From positions 1-64,000 of the forward strand of contig DATFMP010000059.1 of assembly GCA_035266845.1 (NCBI GenBank): DNA of 64,000 nucleotides, read 5' to 3'. The stretch is from DATFMP01 sp035266845. Its GTDB lineage: Bacteria > SAR324 > JACQKK01. The translations under genes and the position numbers were made by a program. Shown in pieces: positions 1-8,692 of the stretch (position 1 is its first letter; each line of letters starts with the position of its first letter). The notes beneath the pieces are model-generated. The model saw nothing but the letters and a program-made list of their open reading frames with translations, did no database searches and was not told where the DNA came from.

Positions 1-1022
1 CCCCGCAGCAGGGCCGTGGCCGCCACGAATGGCAGGCATAGCCGCGCATAGGCCGGCGCCGGATCGGGCACGTCGGGGCGCGCCACCAGCCGGTAGGCCA
101 GGGGCGGCAGGCGCACCTGCACGGCCTCCACGTCCTCCGCCGCGAAGCCGTGCGCGGCCTGCAGGCGCAGCAGGCCGTCCACGCTGCCGTGGGTGAGGCG
201 CCCGCTGGGGTAGGGTTTGTGCGAGAGCTGCGTGACCTGCCACTCGCGACCCAGCCGCGCGGCCATGGGCTCGGGCTCCGCCGCGCCGCCCTCGAACAGA
301 GCGAAGTAGCCGTAGGGCCCCTGCAGCACGTCCAGCGGAGCGGGCAGGCCCGCGCGGGCCAAGTCCACGGCGGCGAGGGCCGCGCGGGCGTTGAAGCCCA
401 TCTGCATGGCGAGCAGGGGCGAGCCCTCATCGTGGGGCTGCAGCGTGCCGCTGAGCTGCCCGTACAGCGCGCCCCACGCCTCGCGCAGGCCCGCAGCGTC
501 CAGGCCCGCCAGGCGGGCGGCTGCGGCGGTGGCGCCCCAGGCGCTGGCCGTGGCGGGACGGAAAAAGCGCATGGGCCCTGTGGCCGCCTCGCCGATGGAC
601 GCGGCCACGTCCACCCCCAGCACCACGGCGTGCAGCAGCTCGGCACCCGTGACGGCGCGGCCGGGCGGGCGGCGCTCCGCCTCGGCCAGAGCCACGGAGA
701 GGGTCGCCGCCATCAGGTGCACCACGGAGGCCTCGTGCAGGCAGTCGAACTCCAGGCAGTGCGCGAAGTGCGCATTGCCCAGGGCTGCGCTGCCCGCCGG
801 CAAGCGCGTGCCGTGTACCCACAGCGTGGCCTCATCCCCGGCCCCCCAGGCAGGCAGCAGCGGCGCTAATTGCCGCGACCAGGGATCGCCGCTGCCGGCC
901 ACAGCCACGCCCAGGGTATCGAGGATGAAGGTGCGGGCGGCATCGCGTGCCGCCGCCGGCACGGCCTCCGGTGGGGTAGCGGTCACGTGCGCGGCCAGGC
1001 GCTCCAGCAGATCCACGGACAT
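1..1022 (-). CDS. MmgE/PrpD family protein (C-terminus cut by window edge)
   Basis: The gene reads leftward from an ATG at 1022 and runs off the left edge; 340 residues are visible. The product begins MSVDLLERLAAHV and has the helical N-terminal domain of the MmgE/PrpD family (2-methylcitrate dehydratase, aconitate decarboxylase and relatives), with residues near 90 reading NAHFAHCLEFDCLHEAS, the counterpart of the family's active-site HxLDFDD..H segment. Here the usual LDFDD is LEFDC, so the exact reaction may differ from PrpD. No propionate-pathway genes (prpB, prpC) are visible beside it, so a methylcitrate role is not supported by context. It is probably a soluble cytoplasmic lyase. The family call is firm; the substrate is unknown. 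Confidence 0.85.
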   Translation of the reverse strand, partial: MSVDLLERLAAHVTATPPEAVPAAARDAARTFILDTLGVAVAGSGDPWSRQLAPLLPAWGAGDEATLWVHGTRLPAGSAALGNAHFAHCLEFDCLHEASVVHLMAATLSVALAEAERRPPGRAVTGAELLHAVVLGVDVAASIGEAATGPMRFFRPATASAWGATAAAARLAGLDAAGLREAWGALYGQLSGTLQPHDEGSPLLAMQMGFNARAALAAVDLARAGLPAPLDVLQGPYGYFALFEGGAAEPEPMAARLGREWQVTQLSHKPYPSGRLTHGSVDGLLRLQAAHGFAAEDVEAVQVRLPPLAYRLVARPDVPDPAPAYARLCLPFVAATALLR

Positions 1023-1248
1023 GGCGGGCGGTCTCGGGTGTGAAGGTGCGATGCGCGGCACGCGGGTGGCCTTCCGGCCGGCGTGAACAGCAGGCCCCTC
1101 GCTGCGCTCGGGGTGACACCGCGGCCTGCGTGCGGGCGCGGTGGTGCCTGGGGCTCGCGGCGGCGGCGTTGCCTTTGCCGCTCCACACGGTAAGGTGGAG
1201 CAACGATTCAGATCAACCCCGCTCGGCGATTCCCCCTCAGCGCAGCCC

Positions 1249-2757
1249 ATGGAAGACCAACACGACCCGCGTGCCCCCCGACTGGAAAAACTGCAACGCC
1301 TGCGCGAGCTGGGCATCGAGCCTTACCCGTACCGCTTCCGCCCCAGCCACCACCCCGCCGAGCTGATCGCCGAGGGCGATGCGCTGGTGGAGAGCGGCGC
1401 GGCCGTCTCCCTGGCCGGGCGCGTGATGGCGCGGCGTGACATGGGCAAGGCGGCCTTCGCGCACGTGAAGGACAACCACGCGCGCCTGCAGATCTACGTG
1501 CGGCAGGATGTTGTGGGCGAGGCGGCCTTCGAGGTGTTCGGGCTGGTGGACCTGGGCGACTATCTGGGCCTGCACGGCACCATGATGCGTACGCGCACCG
1601 GCGAGCTGACCTTGCGCGTGGAGCGGCTGGAGCTGCTGGCCAAAGCCATCCGGCCCCTGCCTGTGCCCAAGGTGGAGATGCGCGACGGGGAGGAGGTCGT
1701 GCATGACGAGGTGCGCGATGTCGAGTTCCGCTATCGCCAGCGCTATGCGGACCTGGCGCTGAACGATGACGTGGCGCGGGTGTTCCGGCAGCGCTCGCTG
1801 CTGGTGCAGACCATCCGCGAATACCTGGTGGAGCAGAGCTACCTGGAGGTGGAGACACCGATCCTGCAGAGCATCTACGGCGGCGCGGCGGCCACGCCCT
1901 TTTCCACGCACCACAACGCGCTGGATATCCCGCTCTACCTGCGCATCGCCACGGAGCTGTACCTCAAACGGCTGGTGGTGGGCGGCATCGACCGCGTGTT
2001 CGAGATCGGCAAGGACTTCCGCAACGAGGGCATCGACCGCTCGCACAATCCCGAGTTCACGATGGTGGAGTTCTACGAAGCCTACGCGGACTACCGGGAC
2101 ATGATGGAGCACTTCGAGGCCCTCTACGAACGCTGCGCGCTGGCCCTGCACGGCAGCACGCGCTTCACCTACCAGGGCCGAGAGCTGGACGTGAAGCGCC
2201 CCTGGCGGCGGCTCACCATGCACGACGCCGTGAAGGAGCTGGGCGGGGTGGACTTCCGCGCGCTCTCCGATGTGGAGGTGCAGGCGGTGCTACAGCAGCA
2301 CGAGATCGAGCTGGAGGGCGAGTACAGCCGGGGCATGGCCCTGGCCGGGCTGTTCGAGGCGCTGTGCGAGCCCAAGCTGATCGAGCCCACGTTCATCATC
2401 GACTTCCCCAAGGAGACCACGCCCCTGTGCAAGCAGCACCGGGACGATCCCGAGTTGGTGGAGCGCTTCGAGCCCTACATCGCGGGCTGGGAGGTGGGCA
2501 ACGCGTACTCCGAGCTGAACGACCCGCTGGTGCAGAAGGCGCTGTTCGAGGAGCAGGTGGCGCGCCGCCACGGCGGGCACCTGGAGGCGCACCCCTACGA
2601 TGGCGACTTCATCCGCGCCATGGAGTACGGCATGCCCCCCATGGGCGGGATCGGGCTGGGCATCGACCGCATGTGCATGCTGCTGCTGGATCAGCCCAAC
2701 ATCCGCGACGTGATCTTCTTCCCCACCATGCGCCCGGAAACCAGCGGCGACCTGTAG
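1249..2757 (+). CDS. lysS: Lysine--tRNA ligase, class II
   Basis: 502-residue lysyl-tRNA synthetase. Residues about 50-145 form the N-terminal OB-fold anticodon-binding domain, followed by the class II catalytic core. Motif 2 is visible as FRNEG followed by HNPEFT, and motif 3 as GIGLGIDR near the C-terminus. The length and presence of the OB domain separate it from the shorter EF-P lysyltransferase EpmA, which lacks this domain. An upstream in-frame ATG at 1141 would add 36 low-complexity residues not expected in the family, so the ATG at 1249 (MEDQHD) is preferred. It attaches lysine to tRNA-Lys in the cytoplasm. It diverges from the MmgE/PrpD gene across 226 bp; no prfB is adjacent, unlike in many proteobacteria. 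Confidence 0.96.
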   Translation: MEDQHDPRAPRLEKLQRLRELGIEPYPYRFRPSHHPAELIAEGDALVESGAAVSLAGRVMARRDMGKAAFAHVKDNHARLQIYVRQDVVGEAAFEVFGLVDLGDYLGLHGTMMRTRTGELTLRVERLELLAKAIRPLPVPKVEMRDGEEVVHDEVRDVEFRYRQRYADLALNDDVARVFRQRSLLVQTIREYLVEQSYLEVETPILQSIYGGAAATPFSTHHNALDIPLYLRIATELYLKRLVVGGIDRVFEIGKDFRNEGIDRSHNPEFTMVEFYEAYADYRDMMEHFEALYERCALALHGSTRFTYQGRELDVKRPWRRLTMHDAVKELGGVDFRALSDVEVQAVLQQHEIELEGEYSRGMALAGLFEALCEPKLIEPTFIIDFPKETTPLCKQHRDDPELVERFEPYIAGWEVGNAYSELNDPLVQKALFEEQVARRHGGHLEAHPYDGDFIRAMEYGMPPMGGIGLGIDRMCMLLLDQPNIRDVIFFPTMRPETSGDL

Positions 2758-2855
2758 CCGGCCGCTGCGATCATGAACCGACCGGTGCCCGGGACGGCCG
2801 CACGGGCCGCATGAGGTGAGCCCGGGCGCGACGCCGCCGCGAGGATCGTGATAAT

Positions 2856-3479
2856 GTGAAGGTCGTTACCCTCAACCCGCTTGCGCCGATGGCCCCCATG
2901 CCCCTGCGAACCCTTGCCGCCGTGGCCCTGGCGCTGCTGCTGACCGCCGTCACCAGCGTCGCCGCCCCCGCGCAGTCCCCCCAGGACAACCCGCTGCTGC
3001 TGGACAGTCCCACCGCGCCCGTACCGGCGCTGGATTTCAGCAGCAAGACGCTGGACGGCAAGCCCGTGCGCCTCAGCGACTTCAAGGGTCAGGTGGTGCT
3101 GGTAAACTTCTGGGCCACGTGGTGCGTGCCGTGTCTGCTGGAGATGCCGGCGCTGGACCGCCTGAACCGCAAGATGGCCGGGCAGCCCTTCAAGCTGTTG
3201 GCGATCAACCAGGCCGAGGAGCGCGGCCGCGTGCAGAAGTTCGCCCAGGCGCACGACTATTCCTTCGACGTGGTGCTGGACCCTATCGGCGAGATCGGCT
3301 CCAACTACGGCGCCAACCGCCTGCCCATGACCTACATCATCGACCGCAAGGGCATGGTGATCCGCCGCGCCATCGGGCCCCGCCAGTGGGACAGTCCGGA
3401 GGCCATCCAGCTCTTCGAGCGACTGATGGGCGGGCCCGATGCCCCGCCGGCCCCCACCAACGTGAAGCTGGGCGGCTGA
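2856..3479 (+). CDS. TlpA-like thiol-disulfide oxidoreductase, exported
   Basis: 207-residue thioredoxin-fold protein with an N-terminal hydrophobic signal segment (residues about 17-38), then a redoxin/TlpA domain. The active site WCVPC has C90 and C93, and the cis-proline segment reads RLPMTYIID. Such proteins act in the periplasm, often reducing apocytochrome c or copper-protein cysteines. The start is a GTG at 2856 placed 10 nt after a GAGGA ribosome-binding site at 2841; in-frame ATGs at 2889 and 2898 are alternatives that keep the signal segment. It is followed by a strong hairpin at 3531 and has no cytochrome-maturation neighbour, so the partner is unknown. Family call firm, role inferred. 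Confidence 0.88.
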   Translation: MKVVTLNPLAPMAPMPLRTLAAVALALLLTAVTSVAAPAQSPQDNPLLLDSPTAPVPALDFSSKTLDGKPVRLSDFKGQVVLVNFWATWCVPCLLEMPALDRLNRKMAGQPFKLLAINQAEERGRVQKFAQAHDYSFDVVLDPIGEIGSNYGANRLPMTYIIDRKGMVIRRAIGPRQWDSPEAIQLFERLMGGPDAPPAPTNVKLGG

Positions 3480-3530
3480 ACCCCCGGCTCAGCGACGCCC
3501 GCCCCGCAGCAACCAGCCATCGCCAAGGTG

Positions 3531-3554
3531 CTGGGGGAGCAGTCGCTCCCCCGG
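3531..3554 (+). terminator. GC-rich hairpin downstream of the TlpA-like gene
   Basis: A 9-10 bp stem (CTGGGGGAGC / GCTCCCCCGG) closes an AGTC loop 51 bp after the stop of the preceding gene and is followed by CCCCCTGTTCAC. There is no T-run, so classic intrinsic termination is uncertain. The same stem and trailing motif recur at 16186-16209, and they resemble the central hairpin of the 213-bp repeat family read in the gene-sense direction. Confidence 0.55.
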
Positions 3555-3756
3555 GCCCCCTGTTCACCAGTGTATCCGGACTGCCAGGCCGTCCTTGTGG
3601 CAATGCCTGGACGCGCACACCTCGGCGTTCTTGCAGCGCCATTGCGTGCCTCGGTGCAGCGAGCGGCGATGCGCACAAGCAGCGGTGACCGCTGTTCGGG
3701 CCCGTATTCAGGGGGGCCGGGGATGAATATCCCTCGGGTTGTTGCCGTGCGGCAGG

Positions 3757-5058
3757 CTACCCCATGGTGGAGGGCAGCCAAGTCGTCAGCGCGGGGAAGA
3801 CCATCACCAGCCCCAGCCCGAGCAGCAGCAGCAGCATGAAGGGCAGGGCGCCCAGGATGATGTCGTCCATGCCCATCTGCGGCGGGGCGATGCTCTTCAG
3901 GATGAACAGGTTGAGCCCGAAGGGCGGCGTGAGGAACGCCAACTCCATGTTCACCATGAATACGATGCCAAACCAGAGCGGGCTGTAGCCAAGCTGGGTC
4001 ATGATGGGCACCAGGATCGGCGAGGTCACCGCCACGATCGCCGCGGGGTCCATCAGGGCCCCCAACACCAGCAGCAGCAGGTTCACCAGCAGCAGGATGC
4101 CCCAGGGCGGCAGCGGCAGGTTGGCCACGTGCTCCGTGAGTGCCTGCGTGACGCCCAGCGCCGTGAGCACGCGCCCGAACAGCAGCGCCGCCACCAGCAC
4201 CCACAGGATGAAGCCCGTGGTGCGCACGGTGTTCAGCAGGGCCGCGCGCAGCATGGCCCAGTTCAGCCGGCGATAGCTGATGGCGATCAGCATGGCCGTG
4301 AGGGCTCCCAGCGCGCCCACCTCCGTGGGCGTGGCCAGCCCGGTGTAGATGGCACCCAGCATCACCGCTACCAGCAGCAGCACCGCCCATACCTTCCACA
4401 GGGAGCGCCAGCGGATGGACCAGGTGATGCCCGTGGCGGGTAGCGCACGCTCCGGGTGGCGAATGGCCACCCACAGGATGTACGTGACAAACAGGGCGCT
4501 GATGACGATGCCGGGGATGACCCCACCAATGAACAGGTGCCCGATGGAGACCTGATTCAGCACGCCATAGATGATCATCAGCGTGCTGGGCGGAATCAGC
4601 ATACCCAGCGAGCCCCCAGCCACGATGCACCCCGCGGTGAGGCGCTTGTCGTAGCCGCGCTTGAGCAGCTCCTCGGTGGCCACGCTGCCGATGATGACCG
4701 TGTTGGCCGTGCTGGCCCCGGAGATGGCCGCGAAGATGGTGCTCATGAACTGCGTGGTCACGGCCAAGCCGCCCGGCAGGCCGCCCACCCAGGCGTTGGC
4801 CATCTCGAAGAAATCGCGGTTGATCCGCGAATGGACGACCAACTCGCCCACCAATATGAATAAAGGGACAGCGAGCAACACGAAGTTGTTGATCTCGCCA
4901 AAGGGCACGCTGCCGAACATGAAGAAGCCCGGCCGGCCCCACATGAAGACGACCAGCACGACGTCAATCGCGCCCAGCACGAACAGGATCGGGACGCCCA
5001 GCATCATCATGCCCAGCAGGGCGCCCATCACCAGCAGCAGAATCGTGTACCACTCCAT
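3757..5058 (-). CDS. dctM: TRAP transporter large permease, DctM family
   Basis: 433-residue, very hydrophobic protein with about 11-13 predicted membrane segments. It carries family signatures such as IPPSTLMIIYG (near 175) and GLATPTEVGALGA (near 240). It forms the ion-coupled membrane channel of a tripartite ATP-independent periplasmic transporter, working with the small permease and the periplasmic binding protein encoded immediately upstream. The ATG at 5058 lies 6 bp after the stop of the small-subunit gene, so the three are co-transcribed in the order P-Q-M. The substrate is probably an organic acid, but this cannot be read from the permease. Confidence 0.95.
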   Translation of the reverse strand: MEWYTILLLVMGALLGMMMLGVPILFVLGAIDVVLVVFMWGRPGFFMFGSVPFGEINNFVLLAVPLFILVGELVVHSRINRDFFEMANAWVGGLPGGLAVTTQFMSTIFAAISGASTANTVIIGSVATEELLKRGYDKRLTAGCIVAGGSLGMLIPPSTLMIIYGVLNQVSIGHLFIGGVIPGIVISALFVTYILWVAIRHPERALPATGITWSIRWRSLWKVWAVLLLVAVMLGAIYTGLATPTEVGALGALTAMLIAISYRRLNWAMLRAALLNTVRTTGFILWVLVAALLFGRVLTALGVTQALTEHVANLPLPPWGILLLVNLLLLVLGALMDPAAIVAVTSPILVPIMTQLGYSPLWFGIVFMVNMELAFLTPPFGLNLFILKSIAPPQMGMDDIILGALPFMLLLLLGLGLVMVFPALTTWLPSTMG

Positions 5059-5064
5059 GGACCC

Positions 5065-5592
5065 TCAGCCTCCCTGCCGCTCGCGCAGTGCGCCGATTGC
5101 GCGCACGATTTGAATGAGCATCTGGAGCAGCAGCAGGGCCACGCCCAGCGGCACGAACAGCTCCGGAAGGTACACCGGCCAGCGCATGATCATGGAGCGC
5201 TCGCTATAGCCGAAGGCCCGCCAAGCCAGCAATGCACTCTGCCACTCCAGAAAGCCGAGGAAGGGCAGGGCCATCAGATAGCCGATGAGGTCCACGATCG
5301 CGCGGTTGCGCCGGGTGAACCGGGTGTAGAAGATGTCCACCCGCAGGTGGGCATCCTCCTGAAGGATATAGCCCCCGCCCATGAACACGATGCCCACGAG
5401 CAGGAAGCCGCTCAGTTCGACCACCCAGTCTGTGGGCGCGTCGAAGAAGTAGCGGCCGATGGCCTCGCGGCAGATCATGCCGACCATGCCCAGCAGGATC
5501 AGGCCGGCGCCCAGGCCGGCCAGCCGGTTCACGCGTTCCACCAGCGCGGCCAGCCGGCCAAACAGGCGCAAGGGAGTGGCAGGTTGTTTCAT
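5065..5592 (-). CDS. dctQ: TRAP transporter small permease, DctQ family
   Basis: 175-residue membrane protein with four hydrophobic segments, the expected size and topology of the DctQ subunit. It contains the DAPTDWVVELSGF-type stretch (about residues 53-65) seen after the first helix in the family. It bridges the substrate-binding protein and DctM in the inner membrane. Its ATG overlaps the stop of the upstream dctP gene by four bases (ATGA), showing translational coupling, and dctM follows after 6 bp. Confidence 0.93.
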   Translation of the reverse strand: MKQPATPLRLFGRLAALVERVNRLAGLGAGLILLGMVGMICREAIGRYFFDAPTDWVVELSGFLLVGIVFMGGGYILQEDAHLRVDIFYTRFTRRNRAIVDLIGYLMALPFLGFLEWQSALLAWRAFGYSERSMIMRWPVYLPELFVPLGVALLLLQMLIQIVRAIGALRERQGG

Positions 5593-6659
5593 CGGGCCGT
5601 GAGGCGATCCAGGATGTTGAGGATCTGGTGGGCCTCGGCCCCATTGCCCTGCTCGGTGTTGTACTTGATGTAGGCGTTGCGGGCCGCATCCGTGGCAGCC
5701 TTGGAGGCCGCGATATCCGCCGCGGAAAGCGTGACGTACTTCACGCCGGCCGCCTCGGCCTTGGCCTGGAAGGGCGCAACGAGCTGACCTTCCGAGTTGC
5801 GGTCATCCTGCAGGGCCGCTTGGTGCAGCACCTTCTCAATGGCCTGCCGGTTGGCCGCGGAGAGACCGTCGAACGCAGCCTTGTTGAACATGAAGAAGTG
5901 CATCATGGGGCCCGAGAAGATGTAGTCGGGCAGCAGCACTGTGCTGGAAACCTCGTGCAGCTTGAGCAGCACCAGGTCGTTGCTGGGGAAGATCGCGCCA
6001 TCCACCGTGCCGCGCTGCAGGCCCGTGTAGAGCTCCGGCGGGGCGATGAACACCGGCTCGGCACCCAGCGCCTTCACCAGCTGCACCAGCTCGCCGCCGG
6101 CCACCCGCAGCTTGAGACCCTTCAGGTCCGCCAGCGAATTCACGCTCACGCCCTTGCGGACGATCACCACCTCGCCCGTGAAGTAGTTGTAGGGCGCAAC
6201 CACCTCAATGCCATGCTTGCTGTAGACCTTGTTCAGGATCTTGCCGATGCCCTCGTTGTAGAAGGCGCGGGCGCGATCCGTGTAGTGCTTGAAGTTGAGG
6301 GGCATGATGCTGATGTCCCCCAGGGCGATCTTGCCACTGTAGTAGTTCCCCGGACCCACCAGGATATCCAGCGTACCGTTCGAAAGCCCGTCCAGGGCTT
6401 GACGCAGCGGAACCAGCTCGCTGGCGTAGAAGCTCTGGATCTTCACTTCGCCGTTGGTGGCCTTCTCGATGTCCGCGTAGATCTGCTCCAGGTGTTTGGA
6501 GAGCGGATGGCCCTTCGGCAGGAAGAACTGCGCCTTCAGCGTGGTCGCGGCCAGCACCGGCTGCGCCCCGGAAAACGGCGCGGGCAGCGGCCCTCCGCCC
6601 ATGAGTAGCGCGGCCAGCGCCAACGCACAGAACACGGCAAACGAACGCACCAGTCTCAT
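5589..6659 (-). CDS. dctP: TRAP transporter substrate-binding protein, DctP family
   Basis: 356-residue periplasmic solute receptor with a signal peptide (hydrophobic core about 8-22, ending near PVLA at 34-37). The family's binding-site region appears as LKLRVAGG, where the arginine normally salt-bridges a substrate carboxylate, followed by ELYTGLQRGTVDGAI. It captures ligand in the periplasm and delivers it to the DctQM permease encoded directly downstream. As the first gene of the operon, its promoter must lie in the 6660-6900 region, but no clear promoter or operator is visible. A carboxylic acid ligand is likely from family knowledge; its identity is unknown. Confidence 0.94.
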   Translation of the reverse strand: MRLVRSFAVFCALALAALLMGGGPLPAPFSGAQPVLAATTLKAQFFLPKGHPLSKHLEQIYADIEKATNGEVKIQSFYASELVPLRQALDGLSNGTLDILVGPGNYYSGKIALGDISIMPLNFKHYTDRARAFYNEGIGKILNKVYSKHGIEVVAPYNYFTGEVVIVRKGVSVNSLADLKGLKLRVAGGELVQLVKALGAEPVFIAPPELYTGLQRGTVDGAIFPSNDLVLLKLHEVSSTVLLPDYIFSGPMMHFFMFNKAAFDGLSAANRQAIEKVLHQAALQDDRNSEGQLVAPFQAKAEAAGVKYVTLSAADIAASKAATDAARNAYIKYNTEQGNGAEAHQILNILDRLTAR

Positions 6660-6983
6660 GACGTTCCTCCCTCAACCCGATGGATACGCAGCACGGGAAG
6701 TCCCCCACCCGTGCGGTCAGCCCATCCCTACCACGTTGAACGATCATGGCAAGACCGTTGCGGATGCGGGATATACGATGTCCCCCGGCGCAGTTACCGT
6801 ATTCGACGGGCGTGCGCGCAATGGGTCCGCCGCAGAGAGGCAGGACGCCACCAGCCAGGAGCGATCCCATCCGGGATTTGCGAGTCCCCGTACCCTCAGC
6901 GTGAATGGGGTGCAAGGGGCTTGCTCCCTGCTGGAGGCATGGGGGTGAAGCCCCATGGCCGAAGGAGTGTTTCGGGGCAGAGG
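6660..6983. other. 324-bp gap between dctP start and the ACP gene
   Basis: No protein-coding gene is supported here. The left part must contain the dctPQM promoter. The right part (6905-6985) holds a diverged half copy of the 213-bp repeat family that abuts the stop codon of the ACP gene. Confidence 0.6.
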
Positions 6984-6985
6984 CT
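6905..6985 (+). repeat. 213-bp repeat family, copy 1 (right half only, degenerate)
   Basis: About 80 bp match the right half of the family: a GGGGCTTGCTCCC hairpin counterpart, then ATGGGGGTGAAGCCCCATGGCC, then a terminal segment ending AGGCT. Its last two bases overlap the TAG stop codon (6984-6986) of the minus-strand ACP gene. The left half is missing, and the sequence is more diverged than copies 4 to 6. Confidence 0.6.
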
Positions 6986-7343
6986 ACCCTGCGTCGCTGG
7001 GCGGGGTGGGTGGCACGGGTGCTTCGCGGAAGTAGCGCAGCAGCCCCTCCGCGAAGCTGCGGAAGGTTGCGCCCTCGTTGCCGCGCAGGAAGGTCTCCGG
7101 CAGTTCCTCCAGCGCCACGGGCACCTCGAACTGCTCCGAGAGCTGGTCCAGCACGTCGAACACGTCGATGGAATCCAGCCCCAGGTCGTCGAACACCAGG
7201 GAGCCGTCGGCGATCTCCGCCACGGGCACCTCCAGCGTGGTGGCCACGGCCTCGCGCAGGGCCTCGGTGAGGTAGGCCGCCTCGGACTCGCTGAGGTGCA
7301 CGGGCCGCCCGGCCTGGAGCTTGGCGATGAGGGCTTCCTTCAT
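6984..7343 (-). CDS. Acyl carrier protein, discrete, in PKS operon
   Basis: 119-residue protein with an acyl/peptidyl carrier domain at about 25-105. The phosphopantetheine attachment motif reads DLGLDSIDVFDVL with S58 as the modified serine. It is longer than FabD-operon ACP (about 80 residues), with an N-terminal extension and a proline-rich tail. Its ATG overlaps the stop of the upstream ketosynthase by four bases, so it is the third, translationally coupled gene of the type III PKS-KS-ACP unit. It probably tethers the acyl chain extended by the ketosynthase. The stop codon TAG overlaps the end of repeat copy 1. Confidence 0.9.
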   Translation of the reverse strand: MKEALIAKLQAGRPVHLSESEAAYLTEALREAVATTLEVPVAEIADGSLVFDDLGLDSIDVFDVLDQLSEQFEVPVALEELPETFLRGNEGATFRSFAEGLLRYFREAPVPPTPPSDAG

Positions 7344-8692
7344 GCGTGTGCGCTCCCCTCGCCGCCGGCCAGGGCGGGCCCCAGCAGCAGCGATGCGTTG
7401 TGCCCGCCAAAGGCGAAGGCGTTGACCAGCACGGCCCGGGCCGGGTCGCCCCGCGGGCCCAGTTCGGTGTGCGCCGGCTCGCGCAGCGCCCGCACGGGAC
7501 AGGCCGGATCCGGCTGCGTCAGGTGGGCCTGCGGCGGGGCTTGGCCCGTCTGCAGTCCACGCACGGCCAGCACGGCATCGATGGCTCCCGCGGCGCCCAG
7601 GGTGTGCCCGAGCTGCGCCTTAGTCGCACTGACGGTGGGCCCCTGGGGCAGCACCCGGGCGAGCGCCGCGGCCTCGCAGGCATCGTTCTGGCGCGTGCCC
7701 GTGCCGTGGGCAAAGACGTGCACGATGCGCTCCGGCACCACGTCCGCATCCGCCAGTGCGGCCTGCATGCATTCTGCCATGCCCTCACCCGCCTCCCGCG
7801 GTGCCAGCAGGTGGTGCGCCTCGGCGTTGACGGCCCCGCCCATCAGCACGGCCAGCGGCGTGGCCCCTCGACGGGCAGCGGCCTCGGCCCGCTCCAGCAC
7901 CAGGCACGCCGCGCCCTCGCCCAGCACCAGTCCCGCGCGCGTGGCGTCGAAGGGGCGACAGGCGCGCGGGCCCGCTGCCGTATCCAGGCTCAGCGCGCCC
8001 AGGTTCGCAAAGCCCTTCAGGGTGGAGGCGGTGAGCGTGAGATCCGCCCCACCCGCCACGGCGCGGTCGCAGCGCCCGAGGCGCAGGGCGTCCAGCGCCG
8101 TCAACAGGGCGCTGCTACCCGACGAGCAGGCGGAGTTGAGCGCCAGCGCGGGGCCGCGGATGCCCGTGAGGATGGAAAGCTGCCCGGCAAACGCGGAGGC
8201 CATGTACATAGGGATCGCGAAGCGGCTCACGTCCCGTTGCACGGCCTTCTCCGCCGTGTACACGCGGATGTACTCGGACTCGGCGAAGCCGTGCGCCCCA
8301 CCCCCCGTGCCCACGTAGATGCCCGTGCGGTCGGCATCGGGCATCGGCACCGCGCCGTCCCCGGCCTCGCCCGGCCACAGGCCCGCGTGTGCAAGGGCCT
8401 CCAGCGCGGCCAGCAGCCACACGTGGCACTCGGGTGCGGAGGTGTTCCACACACTGCGCGGTACGGCGCCGCGGATACGCTCGGCCAGCTCCGCGCGCGG
8501 CACCTCCGCGCCCAGCCGCACGGGCAGAGCAATGGGCAGCGTGAAGCGCTCCGACGGCAGCCCGCGGATGGCGGACTCCCCCGCGAGCAGGCGCGGCCAG
8601 CTCGCCTCCACGCCGAAGCCCAGGGCCGTCACCAGGCCGATGCCCGTGACGACCACCGCTCCGCCCGGCTCGGTGCGCGCGTGCGTCACCAT
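7340..8692 (-). CDS. Beta-ketoacyl-ACP synthase (FabF-like)
   Basis: 450-residue thiolase-fold condensing enzyme. Catalytic residues are visible: C189 in NSACSSGSSAL, H329 in AHGTGTRQND, K358 in SATKAQLGH and H363, plus the C-terminal NAFAFGGHN glycine-rich motif. This is a complete KAS II-type Cys-His-His site, so it should carry out decarboxylative condensation and not act as a chain-length factor. It sits between the type III PKS (7-bp overlap, ATGGTGA) and the ACP (4-bp overlap). The context points to a dedicated biosynthetic pathway instead of housekeeping fatty acid synthesis, since no fabG, fabD or acpP genes adjoin it. The product is unknown. Confidence 0.93.
   Translation of the reverse strand: MVTHARTEPGGAVVVTGIGLVTALGFGVEASWPRLLAGESAIRGLPSERFTLPIALPVRLGAEVPRAELAERIRGAVPRSVWNTSAPECHVWLLAALEALAHAGLWPGEAGDGAVPMPDADRTGIYVGTGGGAHGFAESEYIRVYTAEKAVQRDVSRFAIPMYMASAFAGQLSILTGIRGPALALNSACSSGSSALLTALDALRLGRCDRAVAGGADLTLTASTLKGFANLGALSLDTAAGPRACRPFDATRAGLVLGEGAACLVLERAEAAARRGATPLAVLMGGAVNAEAHHLLAPREAGEGMAECMQAALADADVVPERIVHVFAHGTGTRQNDACEAAALARVLPQGPTVSATKAQLGHTLGAAGAIDAVLAVRGLQTGQAPPQAHLTQPDPACPVRALREPAHTELGPRGDPARAVLVNAFAFGGHNASLLLGPALAGGEGSAHA

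Noticed and set aside
1141..1248. N-terminal extension of lysS
   Set aside because: The extra residues are Gly/Ala-rich and not found in lysyl-tRNA synthetases; the ATG at 1249 fits the family.
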